This document shows positions 1 to 7,397 of a stretch of DNA of 12,533 nt, piece after piece; position 1 is the first letter of the stretch; every line of letters begins with the position of its first letter. The stretch covers positions 1 to 12,533 of the forward strand of contig JBBDNC010000180.1 in assembly GCA_040877875.1 (NCBI GenBank). Reading direction: 5' to 3'. This stretch comes from JBBDNC01 sp040877875. GTDB taxonomy: Bacteria > Bacteroidota > Rhodothermia > Balneolales > Balneolaceae. The notes under the pieces were generated by a model that saw nothing but the letters and a program-made list of their open reading frames with translations, was not told where the DNA came from and did not search any database. The position numbers were made by a program, and so were the translations under genes.

Positions 1-889
1 CAGCTTCCCGGTCGATTTTGTCCCGCCCGGTGACCTCCCGGAAATCATCCAGATAGACTTTCTTTTTGCTATGGGCGAGAAGATGTACAGCCGCATGAAA
101 AAGGGAGGAATAGAATTCAAGCTCAGCGGTCAACGGAATCCCGAATTGAATGAGCGCTTTATCCGGGCGAAGCCACCGAACCAGCGTATCGATGCGGCAC
201 CCGGGGTATTGCGGAATATAGATCAGGGCTACCCCGGCCTCTCTGAATGTTTGATGGATGTCATGTATGGATATTCCAGTTTCCCTTCCATTCGGGTTGC
301 GTACTTTTTCAAGGCTCTTGCGGAAGAGTTCCTCCTTATAAGGAGCTGTTTGAATCGGGTTTGCCTGAATCTCTCCCTGCCGTATCCAGGCCGCCAGGTG
401 AAATCGATTTCCTGCCTTCTCAATGGGGGGGTGACTGTGGACGTGTCCGCCGAAATAGATCTCGTCAATTTGAGAAAGAGCATTGACACCATAAAAGCCG
501 ATCACCTCCTTTACAAGAATAGCACTCAGCCGAATATCGGGAATGCACCCACGCTCCTTCAGTGCAGACAGTGGGCAATCTTCAAGAAGCTCTACCTGAT
601 TTACCAGCTCTTTGTTCTCTTCCATCCTGGCCTGAAATTCCCGGTACTTGCTTTCCGCCTCCAGCCAGAATCCGGCGGGGACCCCCAGCACATTTTCAAG
701 CTGAATGGCAGTATCCGGCGTAATCCGGGTTTTGCCATTCATAATTTCACTGATCGTTTTAAACGGACGCCCGGTTCGCAGGGCAAGTTCTCTTTGTGTG
801 AACCCTGTTTTTTCGAGCTCCTCCCTCAGGGTCTCCCCCGGTGGGGAGGTTCTGCCCGTTATATTTTCATGACCGGTAAAATTATTCAT
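1..889 (-). CDS. HigA-type XRE regulator with degenerate ImmA/IrrE domain (partial)
   Basis: The minus frame is open from an ATG at 889 to the window edge (296 codons read, C-terminus missing). Residues about 18-75 form an XRE helix-turn-helix of the HigA antitoxin type: PGETLREELEKTGFTQ, then GRPFKTISEIMNGKTRITPD, then GVPAGFWL. Residues about 110-296 resemble the ImmA/IrrE (peptidase M78-like) domain of long HigA-like proteins, including FHAAVHLLAHSKK and a DREA stretch where a third metal ligand usually lies. The family's HEXXH motif reads HAAVH here (residues 265-269), so the catalytic Glu is replaced by Ala and peptidase activity is doubtful. Such proteins normally bind their own promoter and may neutralise a HigB/RelE toxin. 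No toxin gene lies within the 480 nt upstream; one could lie beyond the left edge. The start is supported by the HigA-like N-terminus and by the operator-like repeat 9 nt upstream. Domain assignment is firm; function as antitoxin or free-standing repressor is open. Confidence 0.85.
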   Translation of the reverse strand, partial: MNNFTGHENITGRTSPPGETLREELEKTGFTQRELALRTGRPFKTISEIMNGKTRITPDTAIQLENVLGVPAGFWLEAESKYREFQARMEENKELVNQVELLEDCPLSALKERGCIPDIRLSAILVKEVIGFYGVNALSQIDEIYFGGHVHSHPPIEKAGNRFHLAAWIRQGEIQANPIQTAPYKEELFRKSLEKVRNPNGRETGISIHDIHQTFREAGVALIYIPQYPGCRIDTLVRWLRPDKALIQFGIPLTAELEFYSSLFHAAVHLLAHSKKKVYLDDFREVTGRDKIDREA

Positions 890-897
890 ATATTTTC

Positions 898-916
898 ATT
901 AACATTAAAGGTTAAT
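898..916. promoter_or_regulatory. Operator-like inverted repeat (site 1)
   Basis: ATTAAC-N7-GTTAAT is a perfect 6-bp inverted repeat with a 7-nt centre, ending 9 nt upstream of the minus-strand start at 889. The place and symmetry fit an autoregulatory operator for the XRE protein. A second copy with the same geometry lies at 1038-1056. Binding is inferred only. Confidence 0.4.
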
Positions 917-1037
917 AAAAATATCAACATATAATCAGCCTTTATACTAACTAAACGGTGATTCCAAGCTGAAAAACTATTTTACATCCATCGGTCCATT
1001 TACGGAAATACTCAGCTAAACATGAAAGAATATTTTT

Positions 1038-1056
1038 ATTAATGGAAAAGGTTAAC
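1038..1056. promoter_or_regulatory. Operator-like inverted repeat (site 2)
   Basis: ATTAAT-N7-GTTAAC repeats the half-sites and 7-nt spacing of the element at 898-916, sharing AAGGTTAA in the right half. It is preceded by ATATTTTTATTAA (1030-1042), whose reverse complement also abuts site 1 (912-924). Two matched sites 140 bp apart suggest a repressor that binds cooperatively or loops DNA. The region is AT-rich, so chance is not excluded. Confidence 0.3.
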
Positions 1057-1376
1057 GATAATAACGGACTAAACAAAGCTTATTTTCACTTTAAAAATTA
1101 ACCCTTTACCCTTTCCTGCCGGCGATCGTGCGTTAGAATTGAAATTTGGGGAAACCGGAGTCCGGCAGGCGAAAAATGAGAGCAAAAAAGAGTATTTTAT
1201 TCTGAATTCAGGACTAGATTTCTTACTCTGTCTTTCCGGCGCGGAAACCCTGAAAACATTAAAATATGGAGTCATTGAAATCCGGCGCGGCATCTTATCC
1301 GGGCTCCCGTTCAATGATTCACACAGGCTGCAAAAGCTTATACATTCAAATTCTTTAACCAAACTTTACAGACAGG

Positions 1377-2360
1377 ATGAAACATCGAATATTCAACAAC
1401 ACCGGTATGAATACTTCTGAAGTGGGATTGGGAACCTGGCAGCTCGGGGGAGCGGCCTGGGGGGATGTAGACGATGAAAGTGCATTGAAAATTCTGGAAA
1501 CCGCCACAAATCACGGTGTCCATTTTTGGGATACGGCAGACGTCTACGGAAAGGGACGAAGTGAACGTCTGATCGGAACATTCCTGCAAGAGAATCCGGA
1601 TGAAATATTTGTCGCGACCAAACTGGGACGCTTTCCGGAGCCGGGGGGAGAAGCTAATTTTTCACTGAATTCGTTTCGCGCCCATACCGAAGCTTCCCTG
1701 AAAAGACTGGGAGTCGATAGGATCGACTTAACTCAGCTCCACTGTATTCCCACTGAACTTCTGAAAAGCGGGGAAGCGTTCGACTGGTTACGAACATTGC
1801 AAAAAGAAGGAAAGATCAGGCATTTTGGCGCCAGCGTGGAAACAGCCGAAGAGGCTGAAATCTGCCTGCAGCAAAATGACCTCGCGTCTTTACAGATTAT
1901 CTTCAACATCTTCCGCCGTAAACCCCTCCGGTTTTTCGAAGAAGCAAAAGAAAAAAATGTTGCTTTAATCGTCCGACTCCCGCTTGCCAGTGGACTGTTA
2001 AGCGGAAAATATTCAAAACAAACGACCTTTCCGGAAAATGATCACCGAAATTTTAACCGTGACGGGCAACAGTTCAATGTCGGAGAAACGTTTGCCGGTT
2101 TGCCTTTTGAGCTGGGAGTCGAATTAGCCGAATCGCTGAAAGCCTGGGTACCGGAGGGAATGACAATGGCTCAAATGGCCTTGCGATGGGTGTTGGATTT
2201 TGATGCTGTAAGCGTAGTGATCCCGGGGGCGAGAACTCTATCCCAGGTCCGTGATAACGCCGCAGTCAGTGAAATGCCCCCCCTGAGTCCGGAGCTTCAT
2301 AACCGCTTGAAAACGTTCTATGAGGAAAAAGTAAAGGAATCTATCCGGGGCCCTTATTAA
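1377..2360 (+). CDS. Aldo/keto reductase (AKR superfamily)
   Basis: This 327-residue protein is a cytoplasmic NAD(P)H-dependent oxidoreductase with a predicted TIM-barrel fold. The N-terminus (GMNTSEVGLGTWQLGG) is typical of the IolS/YghZ-like branch. The catalytic tetrad is visible as Asp52 and Tyr57 in DTADVYG, Lys82 in VATKLG, and His122 in LTQLHC. Near the C-terminus IPGARTLSQVRDNAAV (from about residue 281) is the usual cofactor-phosphate-binding segment. Length is normal for the family. The start at 1377 is chosen because it gives the expected first beta strand; only a weak AGG precedes it, as for most genes here. It stands alone, 229 nt before the next gene. The substrate cannot be told from sequence: members act on sugars, inositols or small aldehydes. 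Confidence 0.93.
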   Translation: MKHRIFNNTGMNTSEVGLGTWQLGGAAWGDVDDESALKILETATNHGVHFWDTADVYGKGRSERLIGTFLQENPDEIFVATKLGRFPEPGGEANFSLNSFRAHTEASLKRLGVDRIDLTQLHCIPTELLKSGEAFDWLRTLQKEGKIRHFGASVETAEEAEICLQQNDLASLQIIFNIFRRKPLRFFEEAKEKNVALIVRLPLASGLLSGKYSKQTTFPENDHRNFNRDGQQFNVGETFAGLPFELGVELAESLKAWVPEGMTMAQMALRWVLDFDAVSVVIPGARTLSQVRDNAAVSEMPPLSPELHNRLKTFYEEKVKESIRGPY

Positions 2361-2542
2361 ACCCCGCTTCAGACTTCGGGTATCGGCAAGACCTTGGATT
2401 CATTCCATATAAAAATTAAAATGAATCTGATCATTTCTTATCTTTGTCTCCCGGCACCTTACATGCAGATGCACTTTTCAGATATTGGTTTTTACATATC
2501 GAAAATAACCCACTGTGTGACCCCGTTGATTACACTTCCTTA

Positions 2543-2573
2543 TTGGGAGCATGTACAAAACATTTTAGTTTCA
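2543..2573 (+). promoter_or_regulatory. Bacteroidota-type promoter for the dihydrouridine synthase
   Basis: TTG at 2543-2545 and TAGTTTCA at 2566-2573 are separated by 20 nt. This matches the Bacteroidota primary-sigma pattern (-33 TTG, -7 TAnnTTTG) at all but one defined position of the -7 box. Transcription would start near 2580, leaving a leader of about 10 nt before the ATG at 2590. The assignment is a pattern match. Confidence 0.35.
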
Positions 2574-2589
2574 ATACGATTTTAAAAAT

Positions 2590-3579
2590 ATGTATATCGG
2601 CAACCTGAACATCGGAGTTCAGCCAATACTCCTGGCTCCCATGGAAGATGTGACGGACTCCCCTTTCCGGCAGATTTGCCGCAGGATGGGAGCCAATATC
2701 GTCTATACGGAATTTATCAGTTCGGAAGCTATTATCCGGGATGCTGACATCGCTTTGCATAAGATGCACTTCGAAGAAGAGGAACGTCCTTTTGGAATAC
2801 AGATATTCGGAGGCCGCGAAGAGGCGATGGAGGGGGCAGCCAGGGTTGCTGAAATGAATAACCCCGACATTGTCGACATCAATTTCGGATGCCCGGTCTA
2901 CAAAATAGTAAAAAAAGGCGCTGGCGCCGGTTGCCTCAAAGATATTGAGATGATGGAACGGATGGCCGGAACGGTCGTAGATGCCGTACAGGACCGTCCT
3001 GTGACCGTAAAAACCAGGCTGGGATGGGACGACCGTACCATACGCATTCAAGAGGTCGCCCTGATGCTTCAGCGGATCGGCGTACAGGCTCTCACTGTAC
3101 ATGCCCGTACCCGGTGCCAGAAATATAAGGGAGAGGCTCGTTGGGAATGGCTGAAACAGCTTAAAAATACACCGGGACTGGAAATCCCCGTGATTGGAAA
3201 CGGGGATGTGACCACTCCGGAAGAGGCAAAACAGATGTTTGATCAAACCGGCGTAGACGGGGTGATGATCGGGCGCGGGGCGATCGGGAACCCCTGGATA
3301 TTCCGTCAGACTCATCACTATCTTGAAACGGGAGAGAACCTGCCGGAACCGACCCTCCGGGAACGTCTTGAACTCTGTGCGGAACACCTGCGGGCCTCCG
3401 TCAATCACCATGGTGAACGTTATGGGGTAATCATGATGAAAAAACAGTATGGCCAATACCTGAAAGGCATTCGGAACGGAAAAAAGTTAAGAACTGCCAT
3501 CATGGAAGAGAAAGAGATGAAACCGATTCTCGAGCTCCTTCTCAACTTCCGTGAAGAAAAACTTTATGCAGTCGCCTGA
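2590..3579 (+). CDS. dusB: tRNA-dihydrouridine synthase, DusB-like
   Basis: A 329-residue FMN flavoenzyme that reduces specific uridines in the tRNA D-loop region to dihydrouridine using NADPH. Visible Dus motifs, in order: LLAPMEDVTDSPFR (14-27); DINFGCP with the catalytic Cys101, followed by a Lys/Gly-rich loop (GAGAGCLKD); VKTRLGWD with Lys141; VHARTR with His171, followed by KYKGEARWEW; IPVIGNGDV; and the FMN-phosphate loop GVMIGRGAIGNPWIF (224-238). The C-terminal helical tRNA-binding domain is present, so the protein is full length. The annotated start places the first conserved strand directly after it. The neighbouring serS gene converges on it from the other strand. Subclass B is the best guess from overall similarity; which uridine is modified cannot be read from the sequence. 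Confidence 0.93.
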   Translation: MYIGNLNIGVQPILLAPMEDVTDSPFRQICRRMGANIVYTEFISSEAIIRDADIALHKMHFEEEERPFGIQIFGGREEAMEGAARVAEMNNPDIVDINFGCPVYKIVKKGAGAGCLKDIEMMERMAGTVVDAVQDRPVTVKTRLGWDDRTIRIQEVALMLQRIGVQALTVHARTRCQKYKGEARWEWLKQLKNTPGLEIPVIGNGDVTTPEEAKQMFDQTGVDGVMIGRGAIGNPWIFRQTHHYLETGENLPEPTLRERLELCAEHLRASVNHHGERYGVIMMKKQYGQYLKGIRNGKKLRTAIMEEKEMKPILELLLNFREEKLYAVA

Positions 3580-3792
3580 TGAGATGGCCCTCTGAAAATG
3601 GGGTCTGCCAGCCGAAGGAAAGTATTTCGTACTTGGCTAAAAACACCAACATTCTTCACGCTTCACGTCTATGCTGTATGTAGAGGAAACAGGGCTTTTA
3701 GAGCATGAAAAGCAGTTCAGTTGTTCTATGTGGAGAACAATGGCACCAAATTCCTGATTCTGCATTCTGTCCCCCGGGCACCTGGCCCTGCT

Positions 3793-5070
3793 TCATAAAT
3801 ATTCGCTATTCATATAAGGCTGTAACACCTCTGGAACAGTAATATTCCCATTTTTAAGTTGATATGTTTCCAAAATTGCAGCTACGACCCTGGGCAAAGC
3901 CAGCCCCGATCCATTCAGGGTATGAGTGATGTGAATCCTGTCATTTTCATCCCTGTACCGCATTTGCATCCGGCGGGACTGAAAATCTGTAAAATTGGAA
4001 CAGGAACTGACTTCCAGCCACCGTTTTTGGCCGGCACTCCAGACTTCCAGGTCATATTTTTTACTCTGTGTAAAACCCATATCCCCCGTACACATCAACA
4101 AGGTCCGATAAGGCAATTCCAGTTTTTGCAATAAAGATTCCGCATCCTCGCGGAGCGATTCCAGTTCATCATACGAGGTGTCCGGTTCAACAATTTTCAC
4201 CAGCTCAACCTTGTCAAACTGATGGAGACGGTTCAATCCCCGTACATCTTTTCCATATGAGCCGGCTTCCCGCCGCCAGCAGGGAGTATAGGCCACATAC
4301 TTTACGGGGAGCTCTTCAGCAGTGAGGATTTCATCCCGATGGAAATTCGTAACCGGAACCTCCGCAGTTGGAATCGTAAAAAAGCCGTCTCTCGGAATCA
4401 CATACATCATATCCTCTTTATCCGGAATATTTCCCGTACCTCTTGCTGAATCTTCATTCACAAAATAGGGGGCCTGTATTTCCCGGTAGCCTTTCGACAG
4501 ACCTTCATCTAAAAAAAAGTTGATTAATGCCCGCTGGAGCCGGGCTAACGAACCGAGATAGAAGGGAAACCCGGCTCCGGTTACTTTCGCCCCGCGTTCA
4601 AAATCAATCCAGCCCTTTGCTTCCGCCAATTCCCAATGCGGCTTTTGCCATTCGTCTGCATGTTCTGGATCCGGTTGATTCCACGTTGAGAAGATGACAT
4701 TATCCTCTTCCGTTTCCCCAACGGGAACAGATTCGTGGGGCACATTCGGAATCCGAAGAAGCAGATTTTCCCGATCCTCCCGGAGCTGATTAATTTCCTT
4801 TTCGAGTTCTTTGAGGGCCCCTTTGTTCTTTGAAGTCTCCTCTATAAGGGCCTGGGCTTCCTCCTTTTTACCCTCCCCCATCAACTGGCCGATTTTTTTA
4901 GCTTTGGTATTGTTTTCAGCCCGTAACTGCTCCAGGCGGGTCACCCTCTCCCGCCACTCCTCGTCTGCCTTTAAAACCCGGTCTACAGCCGAAAGATCTT
5001 TTTCTCCTTTATTCTTCATCCCGTTCTTTACGAGATCGGTGTGAGTGCGTATAAAATTGATATCCAGCAT
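3793..5070 (-). CDS. serS: Seryl-tRNA synthetase
   Basis: A 425-residue class II aminoacyl-tRNA synthetase that charges tRNA-Ser (and tRNA-Sec where present) with serine. The N-terminus MLDINFIRTH is standard. Residues about 30-108 form the long antiparallel coiled-coil arm that grips the tRNA variable arm. The serine/ATP site includes TAEVPV (235-240), motif 2 around CWRREAGSYGKDVRGLNR through HQFDKVE (264-289), and motif 3 around LNGSGLALPRVVAAILE (385-401). Length is usual. It lies alone between a convergent dihydrouridine synthase gene and a divergent Lrp-family gene, with a 238-nt divergent promoter region. No T-box-like leader was noticed. Confidence 0.97.
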   Translation of the reverse strand: MLDINFIRTHTDLVKNGMKNKGEKDLSAVDRVLKADEEWRERVTRLEQLRAENNTKAKKIGQLMGEGKKEEAQALIEETSKNKGALKELEKEINQLREDRENLLLRIPNVPHESVPVGETEEDNVIFSTWNQPDPEHADEWQKPHWELAEAKGWIDFERGAKVTGAGFPFYLGSLARLQRALINFFLDEGLSKGYREIQAPYFVNEDSARGTGNIPDKEDMMYVIPRDGFFTIPTAEVPVTNFHRDEILTAEELPVKYVAYTPCWRREAGSYGKDVRGLNRLHQFDKVELVKIVEPDTSYDELESLREDAESLLQKLELPYRTLLMCTGDMGFTQSKKYDLEVWSAGQKRWLEVSSCSNFTDFQSRRMQMRYRDENDRIHITHTLNGSGLALPRVVAAILETYQLKNGNITVPEVLQPYMNSEYL

Positions 5071-5241
5071 ACTGTATGTTTGACTAACTGTTTTTCACAA
5101 ATGACAATGAGGAAGATACAAGTCCTCTTGAATCAGAAGAAATTAAATAACCGTTTTTTTCCAGGAATTCCGGCACATTCCAGGTTTATAAAAAGGGCTT
5201 GGAATACCATTTAAAATTTTACGTTTTCTGACATTCTTCCC

Positions 5242-5273
5242 TTTGAAATCCGAATTAATTAAGGATATATTTA
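5242..5273 (+). promoter_or_regulatory. Bacteroidota-type promoter for the Lrp/AsnC gene
   Basis: TTTG at 5242-5245, a 20-nt spacer, and TATATTTA at 5266-5273 match the -33/-7 pattern except for the last base of the -7 box. Transcription would start near 5280, 29 nt before the ATG. A weaker alternative, TTG (5199-5201) with TACGTTTT (5220-5227), has an 18-nt spacer. Confidence 0.35.
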
Positions 5274-5308
5274 TATATAATTAGAAAATTAAGGTAAAAG
5301 ATTGAACT

Positions 5309-5791
5309 ATGAGTCATCAACTTGATGAAACAGACATCGCCATTCTAAAACATTTGCAAGAGAACGGACGGGCTCAGAGAAACACACTGGCTGAAATTGT
5401 TCACCTTTCGGTGCCCTCTGTTTCCGAACGTATGCGCAAGCTCGAAGAGAGAGGACTCATCAAACAATACTGCACCCTCCTGGATGCCGGGTTGTTCAAT
5501 TTTGACATCACAGCTTTCATTTTTGTGGAGGTGGATGGCTCGGACAATTATCCAAAGTTTGTAGAAAAAGTTACAGATGAGCCTGAAGTACTGGAGTGTC
5601 ATTCAATTACCGGAGACGGATCTCATATTTTAAAACTGAGAACCAAAAACACGACTTCTTTTGAAAAATTTCTGTCAAAAATTCAATCCTGGGAAGGAGT
5701 CAAACGGACCCGTTCGAATATCGTTTTGACCAGCTTTAAGGAAACCCGCTCCCTGCCGATTGAAAAAACCGTTGAACTAAAAAATAAATAA
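5309..5791 (+). CDS. Lrp/AsnC-family transcriptional regulator
   Basis: A 160-residue DNA-binding regulator of the feast/famine family. Residues 5-52 are the winged helix-turn-helix (LDETDIAILKHLQENGR, then LAEIVHLSVPSVSERMRKLE, then GLIKQYC). Residues about 66-143 are the RAM ligand-binding and oligomerisation domain, with the effector-loop signature ITGDGSHILKL (100-110). Such proteins usually sense an amino acid and regulate metabolism or transport, often including their own gene. AAGG lies 14 nt before the ATG, too far for a strong Shine-Dalgarno. The next gene begins 15 nt after the stop and in the same frame, so the two are probably co-transcribed. The effector and targets are unknown; the membrane protein downstream is a candidate target. 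Confidence 0.92.
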   Translation: MSHQLDETDIAILKHLQENGRAQRNTLAEIVHLSVPSVSERMRKLEERGLIKQYCTLLDAGLFNFDITAFIFVEVDGSDNYPKFVEKVTDEPEVLECHSITGDGSHILKLRTKNTTSFEKFLSKIQSWEGVKRTRSNIVLTSFKETRSLPIEKTVELKNK

Positions 5792-5806
5792 CCGGGACAT
5801 ACCACC

Positions 5807-7315
5807 TTGCGGTTCTTTCTGATATTGCTTGCTTCTTACGGGTTTTTCGGATTCCCAAATGCACAAGTTGCGTCTATTCAGGATTCCGAAATCGGTTACA
5901 GAATCGGCATTTCAGGTTCCGCTGAAAGCCTTGCGGAAATGGAGCAGGAAATCCTCGTACCCCTACAGGAAATGGGCGTTTCCGTCCTTGAAATCAGGGG
6001 ATTCGCAACGGAAGCACTGGTCGAAAAACTTCAGGAAACAGATCTGTTTTTGTTTGTGATGCAGAACAGGCGGTTTACGACCCCGGTTTTACTCGATCAA
6101 AATGGAGAATCTTTCCGGGAACAGGACCGGATGCTCATCCAATTCTATGAGTCCCGCCTCGGGGAACGGGTCCGTGCATACGGACTCTTTCAATACCCGT
6201 CCGAGCTCTCCCCCGGAATGCTGGATGGAATGAATCGGCATGCCGGGCAATTACACGCCGCTGAGGAGCGTGACCTCTCTTTCTATTATCAATCTTCCCT
6301 CCTGAATCCCCCTGTACCGCCGTCACAGTTCTCCTTCCTTTCAAGTCGTTTCACTCCCTCGAGTGAATCCTTACACACCTCTGTAGTGCATTTCCACCCT
6401 GACGAAACTGCTGTCCATTCGTTGACGGCCCTTCGTGACCTGTTGGGAAAAACCCTTGAACGGGAACAAAGTATCGTCATTATTGACCTCGAGTGGCTCC
6501 TTGAGCAGCTTGATCGATTTGACCTGTTGGCTAAAGCTCTTCAGGCGTATTCGACTGACCAGGAAATTCTCTTCCCGCTTCCGTCTTCTTCCCAACCCCA
6601 TCCTTCTCCCAACCGGATGGTCATTTTACTGATCGCGGTACTGGCAACCTATCTTGTCCACTACAGTTACTATCCGATTTACCAGAGATCCCTGTTCCGC
6701 TATTTTACCGCACATAAATTTTTTGTCGAAGACGTTATGGATCACCGCCTCAGAAACCCGATCAGCGGAGTGATCCTGTTCCTGCAACATGTTATACTTT
6801 GCGGTCTTTTTGCCTGGGTGAGTATCCAGATCTTCTTTTCACCCCTGGGGATTGAGGCTCTGTTCTTTCACTTTCCTTTTCTCAGCAGGTTTGGTACGGA
6901 TCCTTTCGGTTTTTTCCTCTGGGGAGTTCTTTTTGCATCGGTATTGCAGACGGTATCTATTATCTGGCTTCACCTGCCCAACAAAAAGACAAGATCTTTC
7001 GGCCAAACACTTAACCTGTATGTCTGGCCCCTTCACCTGAATCTATTGACGATGCTTATTCTGGTGACCCTATACCAGGCCGGTAACACCGGAGGGGGAG
7101 GAGTTCATACGGTCTTCTTTCTGTTTCTATTCGTCTGGTTCAGCAGTTTCAATATTGCCGCATTCGACAGTGTAAGATATTTGTCCCGCTACCGTCTGAT
7201 CTATTTGTTCGGGACGGCAGGAATACATTCCATACTGTTATGCCTGCTGATTATTTATCTGACTACGACTTCTGTAATTTGGCAACCTCTGCGCCTGGCA
7301 CTTTCACTTCCCTGA
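5807..7315 (+). CDS. Unrecognised membrane protein with exported N-terminal domain and six membrane helices
   Basis: I do not recognise this 502-residue protein. The frame reads back to the lrp stop (5789-5791), and the only reasonable start is TTG at 5807, which gives a hydrophobic signal-like N-terminus (RFFLILLASYGFFGFPNA). The next ATG, at residue 45, would remove it. Residues about 23-265 are soluble, mixed alpha/beta and probably outside the cytoplasm, with a Pro/Ser-rich linker near 258-269. Six hydrophobic segments follow at about 271-290, 320-343, 368-390, 408-424, 434-453 and 465-488. A basic/aromatic loop (YQRSLFRYFTAHKFF) sits after the first. The helix pattern loosely recalls Bacteroidota DUF4271 membrane proteins, but this is only a resemblance to test. 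Linkage to the Lrp-family gene suggests shared expression. No catalytic motif was seen. Confidence 0.75.
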   Translation: MRFFLILLASYGFFGFPNAQVASIQDSEIGYRIGISGSAESLAEMEQEILVPLQEMGVSVLEIRGFATEALVEKLQETDLFLFVMQNRRFTTPVLLDQNGESFREQDRMLIQFYESRLGERVRAYGLFQYPSELSPGMLDGMNRHAGQLHAAEERDLSFYYQSSLLNPPVPPSQFSFLSSRFTPSSESLHTSVVHFHPDETAVHSLTALRDLLGKTLEREQSIVIIDLEWLLEQLDRFDLLAKALQAYSTDQEILFPLPSSSQPHPSPNRMVILLIAVLATYLVHYSYYPIYQRSLFRYFTAHKFFVEDVMDHRLRNPISGVILFLQHVILCGLFAWVSIQIFFSPLGIEALFFHFPFLSRFGTDPFGFFLWGVLFASVLQTVSIIWLHLPNKKTRSFGQTLNLYVWPLHLNLLTMLILVTLYQAGNTGGGGVHTVFFLFLFVWFSSFNIAAFDSVRYLSRYRLIYLFGTAGIHSILLCLLIIYLTTTSVIWQPLRLALSLP

Positions 7316-7397
7316 CAAACCCGATGCTGTGACAAATTCGCGCATTAAAATTGCGGCTTATCCATCCTCCAAGATCCTTCACCTATTCATCTATCTT

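Larger units (their letters stand above)
890..1376. other. Divergent intergenic region, no convincing gene
   Basis: This stretch separates the minus-strand regulator from the plus-strand aldo/keto reductase. It holds the two operator-like sites and an 8-bp GC-rich inverted repeat (CCTGCCGG at 1115-1122, CCGGCAGG at 1162-1169, 39 nt between arms). Short open frames on both strands (1139-1420 plus, 1069-1362 minus) have no recognisable family, no ribosome-binding site, and overlap each other or the next gene. In particular, nothing resembling a HigB/RelE toxin was found. Confidence 0.6.

Noticed and set aside
71..934. Plus-strand open frame of 287 codons
   Set aside because: It is a shadow of the minus-strand HigA/ImmA gene, whose translation gives clear family motifs across the whole stretch. 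The plus product shows none.
1069..1362. Minus-strand 97-codon frame as a possible HigB toxin
   Set aside because: It lacks the HigB/RelE pattern (no conserved Trp/Arg-rich core or terminal VDYH-like segment) and has biased low-complexity composition.
1139..1420. Plus-strand 93-codon frame before the aldo/keto reductase
   Set aside because: No recognisable motif or ribosome-binding site; it overlaps the start of the reductase in another frame.
3733..3755. TGGCAC in the dusB-serS gap as a sigma-54 site
   Set aside because: No GC at the -12 position after the required spacing, and no gene downstream in that direction.
3580..3792. Possible decayed mobile element between dusB and serS
   Set aside because: Only a short tandem CTTCACG repeat and a weak hairpin were seen; no transposase-like frame, terminal repeats or target duplication.
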